NCBI GenBank assembly: GCA_963762615.1
Contig: CAVXLG010000012.1
Span: 186,001 to 250,000 of the forward strand
DNA: 64,000 nt
DNA from: PALSA-505 sp963762615
GTDB taxonomy: Bacteria; Actinomycetota; Actinomycetes; Streptosporangiales; Streptosporangiaceae
Direction of reading: 5' to 3'
Part shown: positions 22,377 to 30,383 of the stretch, in pieces
Numbering within the stretch: position 1 is the first letter of the stretch
How the letters are laid out: the number at the start of each line of letters is the position of its first letter
The notes under the pieces: generated by a model
Seen by the model: the letters and a program-made list of their open reading frames with translations, nothing else
Told to the model about the DNA's origin: nothing
Database searches by the model: none
Program-made: the position numbers and the translations under genes

Positions 22377-23879
22377 TCAGTGGCGGGCGCTCATCGGGTG
22401 GCTGTTCGTGACGGCTGGGCTGGAGGGCTTATAGGCGTAGAGGCCTGCTGTGTCAGTCGCGATGAGCAGGTACTGGCCGGCGAAGACCGGCTGGGCGAAC
22501 TGTGAGCTGTCGCCGTTGCTGACCGTGGCCAGGATCGCCCCGGTGGAGGGGTTGAGCAAGTAGTCGGCCCGCGGGTCTGAGCCGTCGGCGTAGGTGGCGA
22601 CGGCCAGCACGCCCGCTCCGTCCAGCGACGGCGTGCTGTACACCTGGGAGGGCAGCCCGGTGGCCCAGACGATGGCTCCGGTGGCCGCGTTCAGTTCGTC
22701 GATCGAGCCTGGGTAGGCGGTGCCGTCGATGGTGGTGGCGGTGCCCGCGACGTAGAGGTCGTTCCCGTTGACCACGGTGGAGGACAGGCAGGCCGGGGTC
22801 ATGCCGTTGTCGCCGGTGTTGACGTCGGCGATCCGGGTTTGCCACACCGGCCCGGCGGCCAGGTCGTCCTGCTTCAGCGCATAGTAGACGCCGTTCTTGT
22901 TGCAGTCGCCGACCATCGGGGTGGGTTTGGAGGTACCCGGGAGCGCGGCGCTGAACAGGCTCGCCGAGGCGCCGAAGTCATCATCGTCGCTGGGCTGGTC
23001 GGCCAGCGGCAGCTGCCAGAAGCCAAGCTGGGACAATTTGGTGCCGGTCAGCTTGACGATGGATTCCGAGGTCCCCTCGTTGGCGGGCGTCGGCGGGACG
23101 ACGTTGCCAGTGCCGGCGAAGACATCGCCGTCAGGGGTGACCGCGGCGGTGGACCAGATGCTGCCGCCGGCCTGCCCGGCCGGAACGGTGTAGTAGCTGG
23201 CCAGCTTCTCGCCAGTGGCCTGCGAGAACGCTTCCAGGGCGCCGCGCACGTGCTGGACGCACGATCCCGCGAAGCCGATGTAGACCTTCTTGCTGGCTAC
23301 GGTCGGCGATGACCAGTCGTAATAATTGGTGGCGGCCTTGCCAGCCGGCCGGTGGATCTCGGCCTTCCAGGTCACCGCCCCGGTGGCCGCGTTCAGCGCA
23401 TACAGGTAGCCGTTACCCGAGGACACGTACACCGTCGGCGCCTTGGTGACAGGATCGGGCGCGACCGTGGCCGTGGACGTGATCCCCCGCGCCCCGCACG
23501 AGTCCTTGAGGTAGCCGAGGGCCCGATGCCACACCACGGCGCCGGTCGACTCCTTGAGGGCATAGAAGGTGCCGTTGTTGCCGCCGATGTAGACCACTCC
23601 GTCATACACCGTGGGGCTGGCGTTGAGGTCATAGCCGAGGGCCTTCACCGGCGGGGCGCCCGGCACGAAATGCCAGGCCTGGGTCAGGCTAGCGGCGTCA
23701 GACGGCGTGATGGCCGTCGCCTGCGCCGCATGGGAGTGGTGGTTCACCCCGTCGAGGTAGGACGACCAGTTAACAAACGACGAGCTGGCCGAGGCCACAG
23801 GCACCGGCACCGCCAGCGCGGCGAGCACCATTAAGGCGCTCGCGGCCACCGTGGCGGTTCTGGCGAGCGCACTCCTCAT
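22377..23879 (-). CDS. Secreted PQQ-type beta-propeller protein
   Basis: About 500 aa. From ATG 23879 there is a signal peptide: MRSALARTATVAASALMVLA followed by a hydrophobic core and the ASA-type cleavage site near residue 31. The rest has propeller blades with TGAVxW endings (STGAVVWHRALG, ATGAVTWKAEIH, ATGAIVWATGLP) and AxTPVY-like strands, as in PQQ/quinoprotein-type domains. No catalytic quinoprotein residues were confirmed, so enzymatic activity is open. Longer starts at 23945 and 23957 are possible, but 23879 puts the signal peptide at the N-terminus. Confidence 0.8.
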   Translation of the reverse strand: MRSALARTATVAASALMVLAALAVPVPVASASSSFVNWSSYLDGVNHHSHAAQATAITPSDAASLTQAWHFVPGAPPVKALGYDLNASPTVYDGVVYIGGNNGTFYALKESTGAVVWHRALGYLKDSCGARGITSTATVAPDPVTKAPTVYVSSGNGYLYALNAATGAVTWKAEIHRPAGKAATNYYDWSSPTVASKKVYIGFAGSCVQHVRGALEAFSQATGEKLASYYTVPAGQAGGSIWSTAAVTPDGDVFAGTGNVVPPTPANEGTSESIVKLTGTKLSQLGFWQLPLADQPSDDDDFGASASLFSAALPGTSKPTPMVGDCNKNGVYYALKQDDLAAGPVWQTRIADVNTGDNGMTPACLSSTVVNGNDLYVAGTATTIDGTAYPGSIDELNAATGAIVWATGLPSQVYSTPSLDGAGVLAVATYADGSDPRADYLLNPSTGAILATVSNGDSSQFAQPVFAGQYLLIATDTAGLYAYKPSSPAVTNSHPMSARH

Positions 23880-24148
23880 GACAGTGGTCCTGGCGACGAT
23901 GGACCTGGCGGTGGCGAGGCCCGGGATGGTCCTGCTGATGCTCATGGCTGCCCCCATAGTCACAATCACACCGCGGCTGCGGCACGGACCATTTCTCATC
24001 GGCTGCCCCGATGCTCGGCCGCGGCCACAGGCTGTGTCAACCCAGATCAAGTGCGGCTAATGGCCGCCGAATCCTTCCGGTGGGTGCTCACCCGAGCCAC
24101 CAGCACGCAACCAACGCAGCGCGGCCAGTTTCTCAGCAAGCGCGTTGC

Positions 24149-25003
24149 CTAGTCGGCTATTTGATCAAGGGCCTCTGCTTGCGGGAGATATGCGGTCTCG
24201 AAGATGGGCCATCCGATCTCGGTGCGCCAGGCGGACTGGTCGGGGGTTTCGATGGGGCCGGTGAGGTAGTACTCGCGGATGGGCCCGTCAACGGCGAGGG
24301 CGTGCCCGGTGACGTAGGCGGCGAGGGTTCCGTAGGCCAGGTCGATGCCGACGTACGGACCTGCGTGGGTGACGATGGCCAACTCGGCTGCGGGGACGTC
24401 GAGCGCGGTGACCCGGCCCATGGGCCGTGGGGGCGCCTGGCAGGGGAGGAAGATCGTCGCCTCGCCGCGCTCGTCGGTGAAGATCTCGGTCTGGTAGATG
24501 CCGCCGCCAGGACCAGTGGCGGTGATGTGCTGGGCAGCCAGGGTGGCGTGCAGTTCCCCGAGTGCACCCTGGTACCAGGCGAGGGCGTGGGCGACGTCCA
24601 CGACCTCCGTGATCGTGGCTGCCGAGACGGCAGCGGCATGACGGTGCCGGACCGGCGCGGCAGCCGGCGGGCGCTCCAGCAGGCCGCGGAGCGCGGCCAC
24701 GGCTTCCTGGGCACGGGCGAGGCTGGCCTCCAGGCGGGCCAGATGGGCGGAGATCAGCTGGCTGCGCGTCTGGGGATCGGGGGCGGACAGGACCGCGTTG
24801 ATCTCCTCCAGCGGCATGTCGAGGTCCCGGAACCGGCGGATCACCTGGGCGGTGCCGATCTGCGCAGTGGCGTAGCGCCGGTACCCGGTGTACCGGTCGA
24901 CATCGGCCGGCTCCAGCAGGCCGATGTCGTGGTAATGGCGGAGCATCTTCACGCTCAGGTGCGTCGCGCGGGAGAAGTCCCCGATTGTCAGCGTCGGTTC
25001 CAC
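24149..25003 (-). CDS. MerR-family regulator with GyrI-like effector domain
   Basis: 284 aa. The N-terminal MerR winged helix is LTIGDFSRATHLSVKMLRHY (residues 5-24) followed by DIGLLEPADVDRYTGYRRYA. A dimerisation helix spans about 85-112. The C-terminal half is a GyrI/BmrR-like multidrug-binding fold, including VTHAGPYVGIDLAYGTLAAYV. GTG 25003 lies about where transcription from the MerR-type promoter at 25010-25040 would begin, so the transcript may be leaderless. It is divergent from the SnoaL-like pseudogene and probably controlled that gene. Confidence 0.88.
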   Translation of the reverse strand: MEPTLTIGDFSRATHLSVKMLRHYHDIGLLEPADVDRYTGYRRYATAQIGTAQVIRRFRDLDMPLEEINAVLSAPDPQTRSQLISAHLARLEASLARAQEAVAALRGLLERPPAAAPVRHRHAAAVSAATITEVVDVAHALAWYQGALGELHATLAAQHITATGPGGGIYQTEIFTDERGEATIFLPCQAPPRPMGRVTALDVPAAELAIVTHAGPYVGIDLAYGTLAAYVTGHALAVDGPIREYYLTGPIETPDQSAWRTEIGWPIFETAYLPQAEALDQIAD

Positions 25004-25009
25004 CGCTCC

Positions 25010-25086
25010 AGTCTCAGGCCTCCCTCAATGGGAGAGTCAAGCCGCCCCTGGCAGCTTGACTCTCCCGCCGGGGGAGGAGCCACGCT
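25010..25086. promoter_or_regulatory. Mirrored MerR-type promoters
   Basis: A perfect 12-bp inverted repeat GGGAGAGTCAAG / CTTGACTCTCCC lies at 25030-25041 and 25055-25066. Each arm holds a -35 TTGACT facing outward. Between each -35 and the expected -10 is a CTCCC-n-GGGAG dyad (25022-25034 and 25060-25076), the usual MerR binding position with a 19-20 bp spacer. Confidence 0.62.
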
Positions 25087-25145
25087 GGCTTCGGCGGCCG
25101 AGAACGCCGGCCGCACGGAACCGACACGCAAGGGAGTCACCACTG

Positions 25146-25524
25146 ATGACCAGCGATGCCATCGCCATGGCCGCGCTGCCACCCATCGTGACCGAGCACA
25201 TCAACGCGGTCAACGCCTTCGACACCGACCGGATCGTGAACACCTTCGCCCCCGACGCCTATGTCAACGACAACCGCCGCGAGATTCTGGAGCACCGACG
25301 CCATCCGCGCCTTCGTGGCCAAGGAATTCGTCGGCGACCATGTGACCATGGACGTCCGCGAAGTCATCGACCACTACGGGGACATCATCGTCCGGGCTAG
25401 GTACGACGGCACCTATGACAAGACCAACCTCCCCGAAGAGCTGATCATGACCAGCTACTTCGGCATCCGCGACGACAAGATCATCAGCCTGGCGGTCATC
25501 TTCAACCAGCCCTCCCCGTACTGA
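25146..25524 (+). pseudogene. SnoaL/NTF2-like protein, frameshifted
   Basis: ATG 25146 opens MTSDAIAMAALPPIVTEHIN with NAFDTDRIVNTFAPDAYVND, a typical SnoaL-like start. After NRRE the homology continues in the +1 frame (WSTDAIRAFVAKEFVGDHVT) to the stop at 25524. The break is at GAGATTCTGG (25281-25290). Corrected length would be about 125 aa. Divergent from merR, so probably its target. Confidence 0.75.
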
Positions 25525-25857
25525 GCCGGGACCGGACCGGCAGGGGCCTGTTCCGCCTCCGCCTGCACCTCACCGTCGCTACGACGCCCGGGCTCGGCGC
25601 GTTCCACCCGGGTCGCCTGGCTCTGTCAGCCGAGCAAATGATCCGGTCCGGCACGCCGCGCCTAACCACTCCGATCGCCTTTGCCGAGGGTAATTAACGG
25701 CGGCTCGGTGAGCATTCTCTCCCCAGGAGCCTGCTGCGGTCAGTAGCAAGGACGCGGCGAGCGCTGGTCCCGGTCCGGGGAGGGGTCTTGGGCCGGGTAC
25801 CTTGCTCCCGTAGCGTTGTCTTACTGGACCCCTACCGTAGTGACACCGGGAGCAGGC
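25525..25857. other. 333-bp intergenic region, nothing recognised
   Basis: No motif-bearing frame, tRNA or clear terminator hairpin was found. It should contain the promoter of the aldehyde dehydrogenase gene. Confidence 0.4.
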
Positions 25858-27237
25858 ATGACGCAGACCCCGCACTATCAGGTAACCGACCCGGTGACTG
25901 GCGAGGTGACCGAGACTTTCCCCTTCGCCACGGACGCGGAGGTAGCGGAGGCGCTCGCCGCCGCAACCGAGGCGTTCGCGGCATGGGGGCTGCGCCCGGT
26001 CGCCGAGCGTGCCGCGGTCGTGAAGCGGATCGCCGGGCTGTTCACCGAGCGCGCCGCCGACCTGGCCGCGCTGATCACCAAGGAGATGGGCAAGCGGCCC
26101 GCGCAGGCCGTCGGCGAGGCCGAGTTCTGCACCGACATCTTCAACTACTACGCCGACAACGGCCCCGGGCTCATCGCCGACAAGCCGCTGCCCGGCCGTG
26201 ACACCGCGCGCGTCGAGTACCGGCCCGCCGGCCCGGTACTCGGCGTGATGCCTTGGAACTACCCGTATTACCAGGTGGCCAGGTTCGCCGCGCCTAACCT
26301 GATCGTCGGCAACACCGTCATACTCAAGCACGCAGAAAACTGCCCTACCTCGGCCCTGGCGATCGCGCAGATCATGAAGGACGCGGGCGTGCCGGACGGC
26401 GTGTACGTCAACCTCTTCGCGACCCACGAGCAGGTCGCCGCGATGATCGCCGACCCGCGGCTGCACGGCGTGTCACTGACCGGCTCCGAGCGGGCCGGCG
26501 CCGTAGTCGCCGAGACGGCCGGCCGCAACCTGAAGAAGGTCGTCCTTGAGCTTGGCGGCTCCGACCCCTACATCATCCTCGACACCGACGACGTCGAGGA
26601 CGCAGCCAAGACCGCGTGGGTCACCCGGATGGAGAACGTCGGCCAGGCCTGCAACTCCAACAAGCGGATGATCGTCATGGACGACATCTACGACGACTTC
26701 GTGGCCGCCCTGGTCAAGCGTGCCACCACGATGTCACCGCGCCAGCCGGGCGATGACTCCTCGCGCTCCTACAGCCCGATGGTCTCGCGTAAGGCAGCGG
26801 AGAACCTCCTCGCCCAGGTGCAGGACGCGGTATCGAAGGGCGCCACGCTGCACGTCGGCGGCACGCTCGACGACGGTAAGGGCGCTTACTTCGCCCCGGC
26901 CGTGCTCACCGGCGTGACCCCGGAAATGCGGGCCTACCGCGAGGAGCTGTTCGGCCCGGTCGCCGTCGTCTACAAGGTCAGCACCGACGACGAGGCGGTC
27001 CAGCTCGCCAACGTGGTGGACTTCGGCCTTGGCGGCGCGGTCTGGTCGACCGACGAGGAGCGGGCAATCAAGGTCGCCGAGCAGTTGGAGGTCGGCATGG
27101 CCAACGTAAACACCCCGGCAGGCGAGGGCGCGGACCTGCCGTTCGGCGGCACCAAGCGCTCCGGCTTCGGCCGCGAGCTAGGTCCCCTCGGCATCGATGA
27201 ATTCGTCAACAAGCGCCTCTTTTACGTCGAGAAGTAG
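25858..27237 (+). CDS. NAD(P)-dependent aldehyde dehydrogenase (succinate-semialdehyde type)
   Basis: 459-aa aldehyde dehydrogenase. It shows the PWNYPYYQ segment, the nucleotide-site SLTGSERAGA, the general-base glutamate in VVLELGGSDPYIIL, the nucleophilic cysteine in NVGQACNSNKRMIV, and LPFGGTKRSGFGRELG near the C-terminus. This is closest to GabD-like succinate-semialdehyde dehydrogenases, but substrate cannot be fixed from motifs. I chose ATG 25858 over the upstream ORF start because it begins the family N-terminus. Stand-alone gene. Confidence 0.88.
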   Translation: MTQTPHYQVTDPVTGEVTETFPFATDAEVAEALAAATEAFAAWGLRPVAERAAVVKRIAGLFTERAADLAALITKEMGKRPAQAVGEAEFCTDIFNYYADNGPGLIADKPLPGRDTARVEYRPAGPVLGVMPWNYPYYQVARFAAPNLIVGNTVILKHAENCPTSALAIAQIMKDAGVPDGVYVNLFATHEQVAAMIADPRLHGVSLTGSERAGAVVAETAGRNLKKVVLELGGSDPYIILDTDDVEDAAKTAWVTRMENVGQACNSNKRMIVMDDIYDDFVAALVKRATTMSPRQPGDDSSRSYSPMVSRKAAENLLAQVQDAVSKGATLHVGGTLDDGKGAYFAPAVLTGVTPEMRAYREELFGPVAVVYKVSTDDEAVQLANVVDFGLGGAVWSTDEERAIKVAEQLEVGMANVNTPAGEGADLPFGGTKRSGFGRELGPLGIDEFVNKRLFYVEK

Positions 27238-27377
27238 CGCTTGACGAGTAACGCCCCAGTCTCTTCTCGGCAGGACACTCCCCAGTGGCCCGCGGTGCGG
27301 CAACCGCTCGGCTCGCGTCGCATTGATGAGAGCTCAACGAAACCGCCGGGCAGTGCCCGGAGAGGCGGGAGGACCTG

Positions 27378-28218
27378 GTGGAGGCAGAGCCGGAGCATCA
27401 GTTGGCTAGCCCGCCGGACACCTGGCAAGAGCACTGGTTCGACCACCGCCAGTTGCTCCGGCTCTACCACAGCGACGAGCACTGCGCGATCTACGTAGAT
27501 CCCGGCGTGCGCCGGGCCGAGGCCCGGTGGCTGCCCCGGTTCATCAATGTGACCTGGCAGTACTCCAAGGCAACCTACGGCGACGCGTTCGGGCCCGACC
27601 CGCGCATCTACTCCATCCATCACGCCGGGCGGCACGGCGGCGGCCACGCGGGCTACTACGTCAGCCCGGTCCACGACTACCACAACGTCAGCGACTGCGG
27701 GCTGGACACCTGGCGGGAAGGCAACACCCTCGCCCGCGAGCTGCCCGCCCATGAGATCGGGCATTCGGTGGAAAGCGCCAACAACGGCGCGCACGGCTCA
27801 CCGGCGTATGAGATTCTGGGGCGACAGCAAGTGGGCCGAGTTCTACATCTATGACCTCTACACCGCGCTGGGCATGGACCGGGAGGCCAAGGGCGTCTAC
27901 CGCCGGTTCACCGGCAACACCGACGATTTCCCTCGCCGGGGAACCCGCTGGTTCCGCGACTGGTTCTACCCGCTATGGCGGGACTGCGGGCGGGCCGAGG
28001 TCATGAACAGGTTCTTCCGGGAACTGGCCCGGCACTTCCCACGCGACTCCGGCGGCACCTACACGCGGCGGATGAACTGGGGCGAGTACGTCCACTTCAC
28101 CAGCGGCGCAGCGGCCGCCGACATGAGCGGCCAGGCCGCCCGCGCTTTCGGCTGGCCCCGCGAGTGGGCCGGCCAGCTGGAGCACGCACGCGGGCAGTTC
28201 CCCGGCATCACGTACTGA
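27378..28218 (+). pseudogene. Putative zinc metallopeptidase, frameshifted
   Basis: The first frame (from about 27378) has WLPRFINVTWQYSKATYGDA, then HEIGHSVE, an HExxH zinc motif; it ends out of frame at 27854. The second frame carries on with WGDSKWAEFYIYDLYTALGM to ITY at 28218. The break is at GAGATTCTGG (27810-27819), the same ten bases as in the SnoaL break. Repaired it would be about 280 aa. The family is a cytoplasmic actinobacterial HExxH protein of unknown substrate. Confidence 0.7.
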
Positions 28219-28356
28219 AACACCGGGCCGTGCTACCGGGCCGTGGCCAATCGAGCGACTTCGCTTGAAAACGGGCCACGCGCTGCGCATTACCGGCAGT
28301 GGCGCAGCATGATGTAATCGAGCGCCCGGGGGAGCGCTGATCGCCGAGGTCTGCAG

Positions 28357-28662
28357 TCAGTCGGCGTTGTCGTATGAGCCGACAACCGTCCCGTTGACCG
28401 GTGCCGGCCCGTCGGTGCAGCGTTCCTTGATGGTCGATGCGAATTCGCCGAACGCGGGGAATGCGGCCAGCGGGTTGTGATCGTTCTCATGCACCGCTAC
28501 GTGTATGAAGCTGACTCCGTCATCGAGCCGGATGGCAACGTAACGGAGCCCCTTGGGCAGCTGCTCGGCGAGCTGGGCGAACACGGCCTTGATCAGCTTC
28601 TCGTTCTCGTCGGCGGACCCGGCACGGGTGGTGTAGCGGACGACGGTGGCATGGCTGCTCAT
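28357..28662 (-). CDS. Antibiotic-biosynthesis-monooxygenase-like (dimeric alpha/beta barrel) protein
   Basis: 101 aa: MSSHATVVRYTTRAGSADEN, then LIKAVFAQLAEQLPKGLRYV and VSFIHVAVHEND, the small ferredoxin-like ABM fold. It has an AGGGA box 8 nt upstream of ATG 28662. It is the last gene of the ArsR operon, 13 bp behind the preceding gene. Role unknown. Confidence 0.72.
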   Translation of the reverse strand: MSSHATVVRYTTRAGSADENEKLIKAVFAQLAEQLPKGLRYVAIRLDDGVSFIHVAVHENDHNPLAAFPAFGEFASTIKERCTDGPAPVNGTVVGSYDNAD

Positions 28663-28675
28663 AATGCGTTCCCTG

Positions 28676-29080
28676 TTAGCGGATCGATCGGATTCGGTTG
28701 TTGCGAGCGTCGTGGGTGAGCTCGGCCAGCCCGAGTTCTTCCAGCAGTGGCGGGAGGTACATGCCGAACCGGCCGCGATATCCGTTGCGCAGTCCGTACC
28801 AGCCGCCGACTGGATTGCCCGGCGACCGACCCCACGCCTCGACCGTGCCCTCAGCCGCCGGTTTCTTCTCATCAGCCGCGCCGAGGGGAACCCAGCCGTC
28901 CTGCTCGGAAAGCCACTCGTGCAGATCCTCGATCGCCCGCAAGTGGTACTTAAGGGTGGTGGAGCCGACCTCGCAGACCAGCGCGGGCGGGCTGGCCTGC
29001 GTATCTTCGTACATCGAATATTCGGATGTGCCCGGCGGGGTCTTCAGCAGCCACGGATCCTCTTTGCTGCCCGCAGCCAT
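28676..29080 (-). CDS. Conserved hypothetical protein in the ArsR operon
   Basis: 134 aa, MAAGSKEDPWLLKTPPGTSE onward, with a GWYGLRNGYRGRFGMYLPPL segment. Mixed composition and no signal peptide or membrane helix. Its ATG overlaps the SRPBCC stop by one base (TGATG). I do not recognise the family. It is translated as part of the ArsR-SRPBCC operon and so may share its role. Confidence 0.7.
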   Translation of the reverse strand: MAAGSKEDPWLLKTPPGTSEYSMYEDTQASPPALVCEVGSTTLKYHLRAIEDLHEWLSEQDGWVPLGAADEKKPAAEGTVEAWGRSPGNPVGGWYGLRNGYRGRFGMYLPPLLEELGLAELTHDARNNRIRSIR

Positions 29081-29529
29081 CAGCGGTCTCTTCTGGTGAT
29101 TGCTGCCGCAAAGTGCGGCAGGAGGGTTTGCCATCCGATCCGGTTGCGGTCCCGCCAGACATCCGCCCCGGTGCCCAGGCGTTCCCAGCCCCGGTGCTCG
29201 ATCTCGACCCGGGTATCGCCCGGGCCGCGGGCGACGAACCGGATATCGACATCGGTGGCCGCGCTGCGGTCCCGGCCCAGGTGCCACAGGTACGCCAGCC
29301 GCTTCGGGGGATCCCAGGCGGTCACTACGCCCCAGTCGTGCTCGGCCCCCTCGGCTGTCCGCTCGTAGATCCGGCCGCCGACGCGGCCTTCCATCACGAT
29401 GGCCAGGTCCCGGTCGCCGGTGACCGTGTGATCCGCCGGCCACCACGTCCCGATCCGCGACGTCCACGTGGCGAACGCGTGCTCGGCCGGGCAGGCCACG
29501 TCGAAGGTGATGCGCAGCGGCGAGGTCAC
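29080..29529 (-). CDS. SRPBCC / AHSA1-like protein
   Basis: 149-aa AHSA1-type SRPBCC domain: SPLRITFDVACPAEHAFATW, GTWWPADHTV, the GRIYERTAEGAEHDWGVVTA strand pair, and the C-terminal helix WQTLLPHFAAAI. The GTG at 29529 overlaps the arsR stop (GTGA). ArsR + AHSA1 + small proteins is a common unlinked-ligand arrangement in actinobacteria. Confidence 0.82.
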   Translation of the reverse strand: MTSPLRITFDVACPAEHAFATWTSRIGTWWPADHTVTGDRDLAIVMEGRVGGRIYERTAEGAEHDWGVVTAWDPPKRLAYLWHLGRDRSAATDVDIRFVARGPGDTRVEIEHRGWERLGTGADVWRDRNRIGWQTLLPHFAAAITRRDR

Positions 29530-29861
29530 CGCCGGGCGTCCTGACCGGAGTTCTCGGCCAGCAGCGTGAACCGGACTGCAGCCTCCCCCCACACGCGCTC
29601 GAGATAGGCCTGCACCGCCCGCATCCCTTCCTCCTGCAGGTGGTAGATGCGGCGGGTTCCGTGTGCTTGCTCGGCCACCATTGCGGCATCCTTTAGCAAC
29701 CGCAGGTGCCGTGACACGGCCGGGCGGCTGATCGGCAGCGCCGCCGCGATCTCGTGCACGGGCTTGTCGCCGCCACTCAGCAGGCGCAGGATCTCACGCC
29801 GGTTCGGGTCCCCCAGCGCTTCAAACGGATCCCCGCCAGCCTCCGCGTGCGGCATCGGCAT
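29526..29861 (-). CDS. ArsR-family regulator
   Basis: 111-aa winged helix: FEALGDPNRREILRLLSGGD, helix-turn-helix VHEIAAALPISRPAVSRHLR, and wing HGTRRIYHLQEEG. There is no CxC metal-binding pair in the recognition helix, so it is not a classic arsenic/cadmium sensor. Start overlaps the stop of a 47-aa Cys-rich gene, and a probable operator lies at 30024-30060. Confidence 0.88.
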   Translation of the reverse strand: MPMPHAEAGGDPFEALGDPNRREILRLLSGGDKPVHEIAAALPISRPAVSRHLRLLKDAAMVAEQAHGTRRIYHLQEEGMRAVQAYLERVWGEAAVRFTLLAENSGQDARR

Positions 29862-30004
29862 CAGCGGGCCGCCTCGATCCGCTGCTTGAGCCCCTTGGCA
29901 AGCAGGTCAGACGATGATCCCAGGTCGGGAATCGACCGCCAGGTCAGCCCCGGCGCCGGCCCGGTGCGGTCCGCACATGCGTGACACACCTCGCAGCACC
30001 GCAT
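29861..30004 (-). CDS. 47-aa cysteine-rich small protein heading the ArsR operon
   Basis: ATG 30004 is preceded by GGAG (5 nt) and encodes MRCCEVCHACADRTGPAPGL then a helical tail DLLAKGLKQRIEAAR. Its TGA overlaps arsR ATG (TGATG). Residues 3, 4, 7 and 10 are cysteines (CCxxCxxC), a possible metal or redox site. It lies directly downstream of a CGGTAAC palindrome. Too short for most gene finders, but the double overlap and ribosome-binding site support translation. Confidence 0.55.
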   Translation of the reverse strand: MRCCEVCHACADRTGPAPGLTWRSIPDLGSSSDLLAKGLKQRIEAAR

Positions 30005-30023
30005 CGACTCCGCGCCTCGCCTT

Positions 30024-30060
30024 CGGTAACAATCAAGTTACCGTAACGCGCAAGTTACCG
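30024..30060. promoter_or_regulatory. Probable ArsR operator
   Basis: CGGTAAC-aatcaa-GTTACCG is a perfect inverted repeat at 30024-30043, followed by a second CAAGTTACCG at 30051-30060. It lies 20 bp upstream of the first gene of the ArsR operon, consistent with autorepression. Confidence 0.6.
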
Positions 30061-30383
30061 ATGCGCAAGCGAGGGTGAGACAAGCCGCTTGGCTTCTCGG
30101 GGACCAAGCGGCCGCCTCGGGTCTGAACAACACCTCCATCCCGGCGCCCGGAAGACCCTTGAGCTGCGCGTCCCAGGCGTAAGCGCTGAGAGCCCGATCT
30201 GCGTGCGCATCGGCGGGTCGGCGCGCGTTCTCCTGGAACTTCTCGATCACTCAGTGTGATGCGGTCGGTAAGTTGGCGGGTGTCCGGTCGGTCACGGACT
30301 CTCCCGGCCAGCCCTGAACGCCAAGGCGCACGCTTATCGGCGTGCGGACGCCTGGCTGCCTTTCGTGGACAAAACTGCGTGAG
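30061..30383. other. 323-bp intergenic region with a weak coding relic
   Basis: A minus-strand frame from GTG 30250 (VIEKFQENARRPADAHADRA onward, about 70 codons) reads like protein but stops without a recognised domain. It may be a gene remnant. No other signal found. Confidence 0.3.
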
